A DNA stretch of 64,000 bases from Ferrimonas sp048263965 (GTDB taxonomy: Bacteria; Pseudomonadota; Gammaproteobacteria; Enterobacterales; Shewanellaceae): NCBI RefSeq assembly GCF_048263965.1, contig NZ_JBLXDO010000011.1:77476-141475 (forward strand). The letters run 5' to 3'. Of this stretch, positions 9,935-18,590 are shown piece by piece. Each line of letters begins with the position of its first letter. Within the stretch, counting starts at the first letter, position 1. The notes under the pieces are model-generated. The model saw only the letters and a list, made by a program, of their open reading frames with translations, made no database searches and was not told where the DNA came from. The position numbers and the translations under genes were made by a program.

Positions 9935-11383
9935 GTGATAAGACGTTTTTCACTCACTCTGGGCGCCGCGCTGCTGAGCGCGACACTGGGGCTCACGGCG
10001 GCCCAGGCACATTCTGAACTGCCTGAGCTGGGCACCGTAGCCTCCAGCACACTCTCCATCGACAAGGAGAGTCAGATAGGGGACTTCTACATGCGGATGC
10101 TGCGTGGTCAGCTTCCCATCATTCACGATCCAGTGATGAACGAGTACCTCAACGATCTGGGCAACCGGCTGGTGGCCAGGGCGGACAACGTCAAGACTCC
10201 CTTCACCTTCTTTCTGATCAACAACAACGAAATTAACGCCTTCGCTTTCTTCGGCGGCCATGTGGGTGTTCATACCGCCATCCTCAACGAAGCGGACAAC
10301 GAGAGTGAACTGGCATCGGTACTGGGCCACGAAATCGCCCACGTGACCCAGCGGCACCTGGCCCGGGCCATCGAAGCGCAGAAGAAGACCGCCCCAGCCA
10401 CAGTGGCCGGGGTTATCGGCTCCATCATCCTGGCCATGGCCTCCCCTGAAGCGGGCATTGCCGCCCTGCAATCGACTCTGGCCATTAGCCAGCAGGCGCA
10501 AATCAACTACACCCGAAGCAATGAAAAAGAAGCGGATCGCATCGGCATCAAAACCCTGGCAGCCGCCGGGTTTGACCCCAACGCCGTCCCCAGCTTCTTC
10601 GGCAAGATGGCGGCCAAATACCGCTTCGCCAGCAAGCCCCCCCAGATGCTGCTGACCCACCCCCTGCCGGAAAGCCGGGTGGCCGACGCCAGGGCCCGGG
10701 CGGCCCTCTATCCCTATCGTCCGGTGCCGGAAAACCTGCTGTTCCATCTGGCCAAGGCCAGGGTTCAGGTTCGCTACTCCAAGCTGGACAAGGACCACGC
10801 CCTGTTCCTGTTTGATAAACAGGCCAAGATGGGCGACCCGGTGGTCATCGATGCCGCCCATTACGGAAAGGCGCTGACCTTGCTGGACATGGAGCGCTTC
10901 GATGAGGCAGAGAAGGAGCTCAATGCCCTGCTGGCGAAGAACCCCCAGAACCTGTTCTATCTGGATACCGCCGCCGACATCCTGCTGATGCAAAAGCGTC
11001 CCAAGGAAGCGATCGCCCTGCTGCGCCAGGCGCAGAAGCTCAGGCCTGATAACAGTGTCATTGAGATCAACCTGGCCAATGTGCTGCTGCAAACCGGTCA
11101 ACTCAAGGAGGCCCGCACCCTGCTTGAGCAACAAATACTGCTCAACAAGGACAGTGTAGTGGCCTATGACCTGTTGTCCCAGGTGTACCGCAAGATGGGC
11201 CTGACGGCCGAGCGCCACATGGTTCAGGCGGAACTGTTGGCCCTGTCAGCCGGCTACGGCCAGGCGATTGAGCAGCTTCAGTATGCCTACCGCCAGACAA
11301 AAGACAACCCGCTGCAAAAGGCGCGTATCGACGCCAGAATCAAAGAGCTGCGTAAGTCGGAGCAGGAGATGAAATCCCTTTGA
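9935..11383 (+). CDS. bepA: Periplasmic beta-barrel assembly-enhancing protease/chaperone BepA
   Basis: M48 zinc metalloprotease plus TPR chaperone that assists or degrades outer-membrane proteins such as LptD. The GTG at 9935 is chosen because AAGGA lies 5 nt upstream and translation begins directly with a signal peptide (VIRRFSLTLGAALL...AQA). The resulting 482 aa matches E. coli BepA (487). The catalytic motif is GHEIAHVTQRH with the downstream NEKEADRIG glutamate. The C-terminal third (about 300-482) is TPR-rich. It is followed by yfgD, as in E. coli. Confidence 0.96.
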   Translation: MIRRFSLTLGAALLSATLGLTAAQAHSELPELGTVASSTLSIDKESQIGDFYMRMLRGQLPIIHDPVMNEYLNDLGNRLVARADNVKTPFTFFLINNNEINAFAFFGGHVGVHTAILNEADNESELASVLGHEIAHVTQRHLARAIEAQKKTAPATVAGVIGSIILAMASPEAGIAALQSTLAISQQAQINYTRSNEKEADRIGIKTLAAAGFDPNAVPSFFGKMAAKYRFASKPPQMLLTHPLPESRVADARARAALYPYRPVPENLLFHLAKARVQVRYSKLDKDHALFLFDKQAKMGDPVVIDAAHYGKALTLLDMERFDEAEKELNALLAKNPQNLFYLDTAADILLMQKRPKEAIALLRQAQKLRPDNSVIEINLANVLLQTGQLKEARTLLEQQILLNKDSVVAYDLLSQVYRKMGLTAERHMVQAELLALSAGYGQAIEQLQYAYRQTKDNPLQKARIDARIKELRKSEQEMKSL

Positions 11384-11447
11384 TCTGATGACGGCCCGAC
11401 GTAGAATGACCCAATAATGAGATCATGATCACAGGAAGTTCATTACC

Positions 11448-11798
11448 ATGACCCAAACTATCCGCATCTGGCACAACCCCCGCTGTTCCAAGAGCCGCCA
11501 AACCCTGGCTTTATTGGAGGAGCAGGGGGTCACCCCAGAGGTATATGAATACCTGAAGCAGGCGCCTTCCGAAGCGGAGCTTCGCCAGGTCCTCGACATG
11601 CTGGGCCTGGCCCCCCGCCAGCTGATGCGCACCAAGGAAGCTGAATACAAGGAGCAGAACCTGGCCGATGCTGGCGATGACGCCCTGGTCGCCGCCATGC
11701 TCAGCACCCCCAAGCTGATTGAGCGCCCCATTGTGGTCCACGGCGATCGTGCCGCCATAGGCCGTCCCCCGGAACAGGTGCTGGAGATCCTCAAATAA
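11448..11798 (+). CDS. yfgD: ArsC/Spx-family glutaredoxin-like protein (YfgD)
   Basis: Thioredoxin-fold protein of 116 aa in the ArsC family. It starts with IWHNPRCSKSRQTLALLEE, in which Cys is the catalytic residue, and contains LMRTKEAEY and the ERPIVVHGDRAAIGRPPE segment. Glutaredoxin-dependent arsenate reduction is the family activity. The gene sits in the housekeeping bepA-yfgD block and not in an ars operon, so physiological arsenate resistance is unproven. The SD AGGAAG is present. One base separates its stop from the DUF2069 start. Confidence 0.93.
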   Translation: MTQTIRIWHNPRCSKSRQTLALLEEQGVTPEVYEYLKQAPSEAELRQVLDMLGLAPRQLMRTKEAEYKEQNLADAGDDALVAAMLSTPKLIERPIVVHGDRAAIGRPPEQVLEILK

Positions 11799-11799
11799 G

Positions 11800-12177
11800 A
11801 TGGTGAACAGCAGCGAAAACCTGGGCCGCTTCGCCCTGGGTAGCTACCTCAGTTGCTTGATCTACATTCCCCTCTGGCAGCTGTGGCTGGTCCCCGGGAG
11901 CGGCTACTCCCTGGGCTTCAGCCTGATTATGCTGGTGCCCCTGTTTCTGCCCCTTGCCGGGATGCTCAAAGGCAAACCCTACACCCATGCCTGGTCAGGC
12001 TTCATCGCCTGTCTCTATCTGGTGGCCAGCCTGACTCAGTTGTGGGTAGCCAGAGAGGCATTCTGGTGGCCAACCCTGGCCACCATACTGCTGTTGAGCT
12101 GGCTGCTGGCCAGCAGTTTTTACGCCCGCAGCCGCGGCAGAGAACTGGGGCTGGGACTGAAGAAAAAGAAGCAATAA
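11800..12177 (+). CDS. DUF2069 membrane protein
   Basis: Small integral membrane protein of 125 aa with about four hydrophobic segments (near residues 10-28, 35-55, 65-82, 87-107) and a basic C-terminal tail (RGRELGLGLKKKKQ). DUF2069 proteins commonly follow the yfgD-type gene in gammaproteobacteria. Its start is one base after the yfgD stop, so the pair is certainly co-transcribed. The function is unknown. Confidence 0.88.
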   Translation: MVNSSENLGRFALGSYLSCLIYIPLWQLWLVPGSGYSLGFSLIMLVPLFLPLAGMLKGKPYTHAWSGFIACLYLVASLTQLWVAREAFWWPTLATILLLSWLLASSFYARSRGRELGLGLKKKKQ

Positions 12178-12241
12178 CCGAGTAGGGTCACCGAGGCCAT
12201 TGGCGCCGAGGTGAACCCTTAACCCCTATGGGAGAGAGCCT

Positions 12242-14134
12242 ATGAAGAAGCACTGGATTGCCCTGTCCGCCTTATGCCTGCTCACCGCCTGTGGCGGAGG
12301 AGGCGGGGGCGCCTCTCCTGATCCCACGCCACTTCCCCCCTCGTCACAGCTGCAACTGAACCTGAGTCCGGCAGCAGACGGCAGTGTTGCCCTGGTGGCC
12401 ACCGTCGATGGCGTACCCAGCCGGGACCTCAGCTTCCAGTGGAGCCAGCTCTCTGGCCCGGCGGTCAACATCGCCAACCCCCGTTCGCCCATGGCGGCCT
12501 TCGACGCCCCACAGGCTACGCTCTACGAGTTTCAGCTGACCATAACCGACACCCAGGGCAACGTACTCCTTGCCCCCGTGGACATCAGCACCACAGAACC
12601 GGTAGCGGCGACGCGCATCCGAGGTGACCAAGTGGCACCGTCTGGCGGGCGCGTCTCCATGCGCCTCGGTCGCAGCGGCGATCGCAGCCAGCCACTGCAG
12701 AACATCAGCTGGCAGCAACGCTCTGGCCCTGGCATCCGTGACATGGACAACAGCGACCCTGAACTGCTGACCTTTACCGCCCCTGTGGTCAACCAGGATA
12801 CCCTGATTACTGTCAGCGCCAGCGCCAGTGACAATGGCCAGAGTGTCAGCGACAACGCCTACGTGCTGGTCACCGCCGAACCCACTCCCGTCTCAGGCGC
12901 CCTGTTTGACTCTCCCCTGACCAGGGTGATGGCCTGGGATTCGGACTCTCCCTGGGCCGATGCTCTGGGACGCTGCGTCTACTCCACCCAGCTGGCCTCC
13001 TCCTCTCCCTGCAGCATAGACACCCTGCCGCTGCTAGGTCAGAGCCACCCCAACCCCACGGTGGATCAGGTGATGGAGCGGGTGGTGGTCTCTCACCCCT
13101 GGATGGGCGAGGCCTTCAAGAGCTTCCTGGAGCAACGCGATACCCATGGCGACTTCCGTCGCTTGCTGGGTGCGGTCACCGCAGTGGTCATCAGCTCCGA
13201 TGTACGCCCCTCCTTCTACTGGGTCGCCACCGGCGCCATCTATCTGGACCCGTCGGATCTGTGGCAATCTCCCTGGCAGATGGCCACCATCAATGAAGAT
13301 CCGGATTTTCGCAGCGGCTTCGGCAGCGAACTCAACTTCCTCACCCCCTGGCGCTATGTGAAAGGCAACAGCTATGCCAGCGTCTACTACCCGCCCTATC
13401 TGGAAGTGAGCCGCAGCCTGGGTGCCCTGGAACCTGATCTGGCCAGCCTGCTCTATCACGAGCTGGCCCACGCCAACGACTTCTTCCCCAGCAGTACCTG
13501 GGACAGCATCAGTGCCTCCACCCTGTTGCAGGCCTTCTATCAGCGCAGCGAACAAAATGCCCTGATCTCCGACCACCTCATCCGGGACCTGCCACTGCAG
13601 AGCAGCGAGATGAAGGCACTGGCCGACGTGCAATTCAGAGGCAGCACGGCCACCACTGTGCAAAAGAGCTATCAGCCCGATGACATCACCGCCTTCTTCT
13701 CCGGAGACCGCGCCAACGATGACTACAGCTACTCCACCTCCAGAGAGGATCTGGCCATGCTGTTTGAAGAAGCGATGATGATGCACAGGTATGAGATCCG
13801 CCGGGATGTGGCGGTCACCGATCTGCCGGAGCAGGTTACCGCCTCCAGCATCACCGTCGACTGGGGCCAGCGGGGTCGCATCGGCGAAACCTCGATTCTG
13901 CCCAGACTGGATCTGGTGCTCACCGAGTTGATGCCTTCGTTAAATGCCAATGCGGTGATCTCCGGGCTGCCCAGTCCCACCCCGATGCGCAGCGGCGAAA
14001 GCTGGGCCCAGAACCTAACCCTGGAGAGCGCCACCGCAGCTCCCCGGGTTCAGGCCATGCCCTCTCTGCTCTCTCCCAAGGAGGGGCACCACCGCCACCC
14101 AGGCAGGGCACCGGACTGGAAAGTGGCGCATTAG
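12242..14134 (+). CDS. Large lipoprotein with a HELAH zinc-metallopeptidase-like motif
   Basis: Predicted lipoprotein of 630 aa. The signal peptide is MKKHWIALSALCLLTACGG and the lipobox LTAC is followed by a Gly/Pro-rich linker. Residues about 35-215 look like two Ig/PKD-like beta domains with repeated FQWSQLSGP / SWQQRSGP segments. The C-terminal domain contains YHELAHANDFF (HExxH at 406-410) and a Glu-rich EDLAMLFEEAMMMH (E509/E510) about 100 residues later, the geometry of a gluzincin-like zinc site. I do not recognise the family. A good SD (GGGAGAG) precedes the ATG. It lies between the yfgD block and hda, a position with no E. coli equivalent. Confidence 0.85.
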   Translation: MKKHWIALSALCLLTACGGGGGGASPDPTPLPPSSQLQLNLSPAADGSVALVATVDGVPSRDLSFQWSQLSGPAVNIANPRSPMAAFDAPQATLYEFQLTITDTQGNVLLAPVDISTTEPVAATRIRGDQVAPSGGRVSMRLGRSGDRSQPLQNISWQQRSGPGIRDMDNSDPELLTFTAPVVNQDTLITVSASASDNGQSVSDNAYVLVTAEPTPVSGALFDSPLTRVMAWDSDSPWADALGRCVYSTQLASSSPCSIDTLPLLGQSHPNPTVDQVMERVVVSHPWMGEAFKSFLEQRDTHGDFRRLLGAVTAVVISSDVRPSFYWVATGAIYLDPSDLWQSPWQMATINEDPDFRSGFGSELNFLTPWRYVKGNSYASVYYPPYLEVSRSLGALEPDLASLLYHELAHANDFFPSSTWDSISASTLLQAFYQRSEQNALISDHLIRDLPLQSSEMKALADVQFRGSTATTVQKSYQPDDITAFFSGDRANDDYSYSTSREDLAMLFEEAMMMHRYEIRRDVAVTDLPEQVTASSITVDWGQRGRIGETSILPRLDLVLTELMPSLNANAVISGLPSPTPMRSGESWAQNLTLESATAAPRVQAMPSLLSPKEGHHRHPGRAPDWKVAH

Positions 14135-14224
14135 AGCGCCAACCCGATGACATAAACATCACCGGCGAGAGCCCCTGTTCACGGACAAGACAGTTCAGCG
14201 GTGTGTTTCGGGTACTCAATCGAG

Positions 14225-14250
14225 AAAAGGCCGCAGATGCGGCCTTTTCT
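14225..14250. terminator. Bidirectional terminator between the lipoprotein gene and hda
   Basis: AAAAGGCCGC-agat-GCGGCCTTTT at 14225-14248. It has T runs on both strands and lies between two convergent genes. Confidence 0.85.
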
Positions 14251-14274
14251 TATGTTGCTGACTCGGTCGACTCC

Positions 14275-14982
14275 CTAGAGATGCAGAGTCTCCTTGACGA
14301 AGGGGATGGTCAGTCGGCGCTGAGCCTGCATGGAGGCTTTGTCCAGCCTGTCCAGCACATCAAACAGGGTGCGCAGATCCCGGGCCAGCCTGGTGAGCAT
14401 AAAGCGACCCACATCCTCGGGCAACTCCAGCCCCCTCGCCTTGGCCCGGCGCTGCAAAGCCGTCAGCTTCTCCTCATCGGTCAGCGACTGCACCTGGTAG
14501 TGCACCCCCCAGTTCAGCCGGGAAACCAGATCCGGCAGCAGGAAGCCAGCCTGTCCGGCGGGGCAGCTGGCAGAGACAATCAGCTTGCAGTCACCGCGCT
14601 CATTGATCCTGTTATAGAGATCAAACACCGCTTCCTCCCAGAAGGGGTTTCGAGCCAGCTGGTCAATATCATCCAGGCAAATGAGGGAGAGGTCTTCCAG
14701 ACCTTCGAGCACAGCAGGAGACATACTGGCGTGGATGCCCAGGGGGAGATAGAACGCCTGGCGCTCCAGCTCTCTGGCGTGGGCACAGGCGGCATGCAGC
14801 AGATGGGTACGGCCGGATTTGGCCTGTCCCCAAAGGTAGGTAACGGTCTCCCCTTTGCCCTCGGCCACCTGACGAATCGCCTCCAGTAACTGCTGGTTGG
14901 CCGCCGGGTAGTAACTGCCGAAGGTCTCATCGTCCGGCAGATGTACAGGCAGGGAGAGCTGAATGGGTGAATTCGATTGCAC
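14275..14982 (-). CDS. hda: DnaA regulatory inactivator Hda
   Basis: AAA+ protein that, bound to the DNA-loaded beta clamp, stimulates ATP hydrolysis by DnaA and prevents re-initiation. At 235 aa it has the N-terminal clamp-binding motif QLSLP at residues 8-12, then LPDDETFGSYYP. The P-loop is GQAKSGRTH and the Walker B-like segment is ICLDDIDQL. The C-terminal helix ends with VKETLHL. The start is a GTG (14982) with a distant SD (GGAG), suggesting low translation. A promoter sits immediately upstream, so it is separable from the DUF2066 gene. Confidence 0.95.
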   Translation of the reverse strand: MQSNSPIQLSLPVHLPDDETFGSYYPAANQQLLEAIRQVAEGKGETVTYLWGQAKSGRTHLLHAACAHARELERQAFYLPLGIHASMSPAVLEGLEDLSLICLDDIDQLARNPFWEEAVFDLYNRINERGDCKLIVSASCPAGQAGFLLPDLVSRLNWGVHYQVQSLTDEEKLTALQRRAKARGLELPEDVGRFMLTRLARDLRTLFDVLDRLDKASMQAQRRLTIPFVKETLHL

Positions 14983-15017
14983 TAGGGATTTACAGCTCCA
15001 GTCCGCAAGATGGCGTC

Positions 15018-15046
15018 ATTGTAGCACGGGCTCACGCCCGTCCCAA
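15018..15046 (-). promoter_or_regulatory. Sigma-70 promoter of hda
   Basis: On the minus strand, TTGGGA (15046-15041), a 17-bp spacer and TACAAT (15023-15018). The spacer holds the inverted repeat ACGGGC-gtga-GCCCGT, which may also end the DUF2066 transcript that stops at 15049. Confidence 0.65.
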
Positions 15047-15048
15047 TT

Positions 15049-16119
15049 TCACTGGTTGCCGATCCAACGATATCGGGTCTGAGTGACCATTTCATCGTCA
15101 GAGACCAGAGTTTCCACCCTGGGCTCCAGCTCCAGAATCTGCGCCAGGGCGTCGGCTGACCCCACCAGTTCCACGGCAAAGCTCACCTGACGATCCTGCA
15201 AGCTGGTCACCTGGAGACTGGAGATGGCACTGAGGCCACGAAGATAGCGCTCGACGGCAACCAACTCGGACATGCTGCCCTGAATCTCGAACACCAGCTG
15301 CTTCTGGGCCTCCTCTTCGCTGGCCACTGTGGCGTAGCGACGAGCGTAGTATCCGGCTAACTCCTGCTGGAGCGCCATCAAACCCTGCTCCAGTCCCTCG
15401 GCCTGACCGCTCTTTTGCATCACGCTGCGACGCACACTGCCAAAACCATAACGGTCTTCCTGGCTGGCCTGCTGATAGGGGTAGAGGGCCAGGGTGTAAT
15501 ACCAGGCGTCTGCGCCGGGCCAGATCCGGGCCAGCATAAAGAAGTCCGCCTGGTAACGCTCACTGGCCTCAGCCACCGGATCCACAAAAAAGCCCCAGAC
15601 GTCATTGAGGCCAACCCGGATGGCGTCCTCAAGATCCATCAACGGCAGCGACAGGGGCAGACCGCGTAACTCTGACTGCTCTCGCCAGGCCTCCAGCATC
15701 TCGGCATCCAGCTGTTCAGACATCAACTGCCGCTCTCCCTGCTCATCCTCCAGGGCAACCCACCCCAGGGTCAGAGGCCTCTGCTTACCCCACACCGGCA
15801 GTTGTCGCTGCTGCATCTCTTCCACAAGCAGCGAGCCATCGAACTGGATGGTCAGGGTCAGGGGATCGCCGCCATAGCCAAAGCTAGAAACAAAACGGGT
15901 GGGATTGCCCAGCATCCCCTTCATGCGAGGGTCCTCGGCAATGGCCGCATCGCCGGTCAACCGGACCAGGGTCTGAATCAGGGCATCGGGAATCTTCTGC
16001 TGGCGCTCGGCACGCTCACGCCCTTCCACCTGAACCTGGGCCTGATAGAGGTTTGCCACCTCCACCGCCATAGCGGAAGTACAGAACAGCAGAGGCAGTA
16101 AAAAAGCGAGTCTTTTCAC
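15049..16119 (-). CDS. DUF2066 periplasmic protein
   Basis: Secreted protein of 356 aa with a signal peptide (MKRLAFLLPLLFCTSAMA) followed by VEVANLYQAQVQVEGRERAER and the conserved ALIQTLVRLTGD segment of DUF2066. A GTG start is supported by AGGAA six bases upstream. DUF2066 genes are commonly found beside hda and the uracil/purine genes in gammaproteobacteria. The function is unknown; nothing in the sequence suggests an enzyme active site. Confidence 0.88.
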   Translation of the reverse strand: MKRLAFLLPLLFCTSAMAVEVANLYQAQVQVEGRERAERQQKIPDALIQTLVRLTGDAAIAEDPRMKGMLGNPTRFVSSFGYGGDPLTLTIQFDGSLLVEEMQQRQLPVWGKQRPLTLGWVALEDEQGERQLMSEQLDAEMLEAWREQSELRGLPLSLPLMDLEDAIRVGLNDVWGFFVDPVAEASERYQADFFMLARIWPGADAWYYTLALYPYQQASQEDRYGFGSVRRSVMQKSGQAEGLEQGLMALQQELAGYYARRYATVASEEEAQKQLVFEIQGSMSELVAVERYLRGLSAISSLQVTSLQDRQVSFAVELVGSADALAQILELEPRVETLVSDDEMVTQTRYRWIGNQ

Positions 16120-16208
16120 GAAGATTCCTGAGGGTCAATATCAATGGCCAGAGTGTATCACAGAGGCAGGGAAGTTGAATGACCGCCTCCCTGCTCCACA
16201 GGAAAACA

Positions 16209-16252
16209 GAAAATGAACACCTGATGCAGGGAAAATGAACACCGGATGACTG
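16209..16252. repeat. Two-copy 22-bp tandem repeat
   Basis: GAAAATGAACACC followed by T/G and GATG occurs at 16209 and again at 16231. The period is exactly 22 bp and the last few bases diverge. It lies just beyond the uraA terminator in the DUF2066-uraA gap. Confidence 0.7.
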
Positions 16253-16256
16253 ATAG

Positions 16257-16284
16257 AAAAAAAAGAGGACTCAGGGAGTCCTCT
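16257..16284 (-). terminator. Rho-independent terminator of uraA
   Basis: AGAGGACT-caggg-AGTCCTCT hairpin at 16264-16284. On the minus strand it is followed by a run of T (A7-8 at 16257-16264). Confidence 0.88.
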
Positions 16285-16306
16285 TCCTCGTTAGATGGGC
16301 TGGCTA

Positions 16307-17569
16307 TCAGGCCTCATCTTCATGGCCAAAGTTCTTTGGCAATACCAGGTTCAGCAGGATGGCCACCACGGCGCACAGGGCGATGCCCTGCAGGGTGAAT
16401 TCCCCCATCTTAATGGTCATACCGCCGATGCCGAACACCAGGGTCACCGCCACAATCACCAGGTTGCGGGGCTCGGACACGTCCACCTTGTTGTTGATCA
16501 TGGAGCTCATGCCCACTGCGGCAATGGAGCCGAACAGCAGGATCATGATGCCACCCATCACCACAGTGGGCACCGTGGCCAGGATGGCACCGAACTTACC
16601 CACCATGGCCAACAGGATGGCGCTTACCGCCGCCCAGGTCATCACCTTGGGATCGTAGTTGCGAGTAAGCATCACCGCGCCGGTCACCTCAGAGTAGGTG
16701 GTGTTTGGTGGTCCACCCAGACTGGCAGCGGCCATGGTCGCAACACCATCACCCAGAAGGGTACGGTGCAGGCCCGGCTTCTTCACGTAGTTTTTGCCAG
16801 TCACATTGCTGATGGCCAGCATGTCACCGATGTGCTCCACCGCCGGGGCAATGGCCACAGGGATCAGGAACAGGATCGCCTCCCAGTGGAAGCTCGGCGC
16901 AGTGAAATCCGGAATGGCAAACCAGGGTGCGGCAGCCACGCCGCTGAAGTCGATGATGCCGGCAAACCAGGAGAGGCTGTACCCCACCACCACCGCAGAC
17001 AGAATCGGCAGCAAACGCAGCATCCCCTTGCCCATCACCGCCACAACCAGGGCAGTAATCAGGGTAGGCAGAGCGATGGACAGCGCCAGGCCTGTCTCAT
17101 AGGCCTGATTGTCCCCTTGCATCCCCAGGGCCATATTCACCGCCACAGGCGCCAGAGTCAGACCAATCACCATGATCACCGGACCCACGACGACCGGAGG
17201 CAGCAACTTGTTGATCGCTTCCATGCCACCGGCACGGGCCACCTGAGACAGCACCACATACACCACGCCAGCCGCCATCAGGCCGCCCATGGTGGCGGAG
17301 ACGCCCCACTGGGCCACGCCATAGGAGATGGGGGCAATGAAGGCAAAGGAGGAGGCCAGGAATACGGGAACAGAACGCTTGGTCACCAGTTGGAACAACA
17401 GGGTGCCCACACCCGCGGTGAACAGGGCAACGTTGACATTCAGACCGGTAAGGAGGGGAACCAGAACCAGGGCACCAAAGGCCACGAAAAGCATCTGGGT
17501 ACCGGCGACCACCTGTCGCCAGGTTGCCGGGACAGGCGCAGCCCCGGCCGTAACAGCTTGCTGCTGCAT
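16307..17569 (-). CDS. uraA: Uracil:H+ symporter UraA
   Basis: Inner-membrane nucleobase transporter of the NCS2 family, 420 aa with about 14 hydrophobic segments. The conserved motifs include PAVEHIGDMLAISNVTG (family signature) and SLGGPPNTTYSEVTGAV with the substrate-site Glu. The SD (GAGG) is close to the ATG. upp lies just upstream on the same strand, giving a uracil salvage pair, although a terminator separates them. This matches the E. coli uraA-upp order. Confidence 0.95.
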   Translation of the reverse strand: MQQQAVTAGAAPVPATWRQVVAGTQMLFVAFGALVLVPLLTGLNVNVALFTAGVGTLLFQLVTKRSVPVFLASSFAFIAPISYGVAQWGVSATMGGLMAAGVVYVVLSQVARAGGMEAINKLLPPVVVGPVIMVIGLTLAPVAVNMALGMQGDNQAYETGLALSIALPTLITALVVAVMGKGMLRLLPILSAVVVGYSLSWFAGIIDFSGVAAAPWFAIPDFTAPSFHWEAILFLIPVAIAPAVEHIGDMLAISNVTGKNYVKKPGLHRTLLGDGVATMAAASLGGPPNTTYSEVTGAVMLTRNYDPKVMTWAAVSAILLAMVGKFGAILATVPTVVMGGIMILLFGSIAAVGMSSMINNKVDVSEPRNLVIVAVTLVFGIGGMTIKMGEFTLQGIALCAVVAILLNLVLPKNFGHEDEA

Positions 17570-17670
17570 GTTAACCTCGTTGTTATTTATCGTAATTATG
17601 TGATCGGCATCTGGGTGCCGATGTAGGGTCGAAAGCGTGAGCCTGGGCTCTCCCGGCTTTCACGGGATTC

Positions 17671-17695
17671 AAAAAAACGGCGCCGATGGCGCCGT
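17671..17695 (-). terminator. Terminator/attenuator between upp and uraA
   Basis: Perfect ACGGCGCC-gat-GGCGCCGT hairpin (17677-17695) with a six-T tail on the minus strand. It lies eight bases past the upp stop, so uraA expression depends on read-through or on a promoter in 17570-17670. Confidence 0.85.
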
Positions 17696-17703
17696 CTCTG
17701 AAA

Positions 17704-18330
17704 TCACTTGGTTCCGAAGATCTTGTCCCCGGCGTCACCCAGTCCCGGGAGAATGTAGCCCTTGTCGTTGAGGCACTCATCCACGGAAGCGGTGAACAGT
17801 TCGATATCCGGGTGAGCCTCCTCCAGAGCCTTCAGGCCCTCGGGAGCCGCGACCAGAACCAGAACCTTGATGCTGGTACAACCGCGCTTCTTCAGCAGGT
17901 CCAGAGTAGAGATCATGGAACCACCGGTGGCCAGCATCGGATCCACAACCAGAGCGATACGCTCATCAATGTTGGACACCAGCTTCTCAAAGTAAGGTAC
18001 TGGCTCCAGGGTCTCTTCATCACGGTAGATGCCCACAACGGACACCTTGGCAGCGGGGATGTGCTCCAGAACACCATCCATCATGCCCAGGCCTGCACGC
18101 AGGATAGGCACCACGGTCACTTTCTTACCCTTAATCTGGTTAACGGTGATGGGACCGTTCCAGCCATCGATCTCCACAGACTCGGTCTCAAAATCGGAGG
18201 TCGCTTCGTAGGTCAGCAGAGCGGCAACCTCTTTTGCCAGCTCACGGAAGCGCTTAGTGCTGACATCAGCTTCACGCATCAAGCCCAGTTTATGTTGAAT
18301 CAGCGGGTGCTTGACCTCAGTGACTTTCAT
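17704..18330 (-). CDS. upp: Uracil phosphoribosyltransferase
   Basis: Pyrimidine salvage enzyme making UMP from uracil and PRPP; the length of 208 aa equals that of E. coli Upp. The N-terminal EVKHPLIQHKLGLMR is characteristic, the PRPP-binding loop is VDPMLATGGSM, and the uracil-binding C-terminus contains DECLNDKGYILPGLGDAGD. The SD GGAG lies before ATG 18330. It diverges from purM across a 260-bp promoter region and is followed by uraA. Confidence 0.97.
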   Translation of the reverse strand: MKVTEVKHPLIQHKLGLMREADVSTKRFRELAKEVAALLTYEATSDFETESVEIDGWNGPITVNQIKGKKVTVVPILRAGLGMMDGVLEHIPAAKVSVVGIYRDEETLEPVPYFEKLVSNIDERIALVVDPMLATGGSMISTLDLLKKRGCTSIKVLVLVAAPEGLKALEEAHPDIELFTASVDECLNDKGYILPGLGDAGDKIFGTK

Positions 18331-18508
18331 CTTATTCTCCGAATGGTAGGCTACAGGTAAACAGCGGAATCATAGCGTGAATCCCCACCCTTGGGAAGAG
18401 AGTGTGCTGCCCACCACCCCATGACGGGAGACAGATCACACCACAAACGGCCAAGTGAAGAGTTTTCAACCGGTTTACGCCTGGTGAACCGCCATCACAG
18501 AGAAAAAC

Positions 18509-18537
18509 TTGGGCACACAGTGTGCAACTGGTAAAAT
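18509..18537 (+). promoter_or_regulatory. Sigma-70 promoter of purMN
   Basis: TTGGGC (18509-18514), a 17-bp spacer and TAAAAT (18532-18537). Transcription would begin near 18544. That supports the GTG start of purM at 18591, because the upstream in-frame ATG (18522) lies inside the promoter. Confidence 0.65.
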
Positions 18538-18590
18538 GCGCGCCAGAACATCAACACTATAAAAATCCCTACAAAAACAACGAGGCCTCT

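Noticed and set aside
18466..18477. PurR operator upstream of purM
   Set aside because: TCAACCGGTTTA matches only about 7-8 of the 12 core positions of the PurR box. It is mentioned in the purM entry only as a weak candidate.
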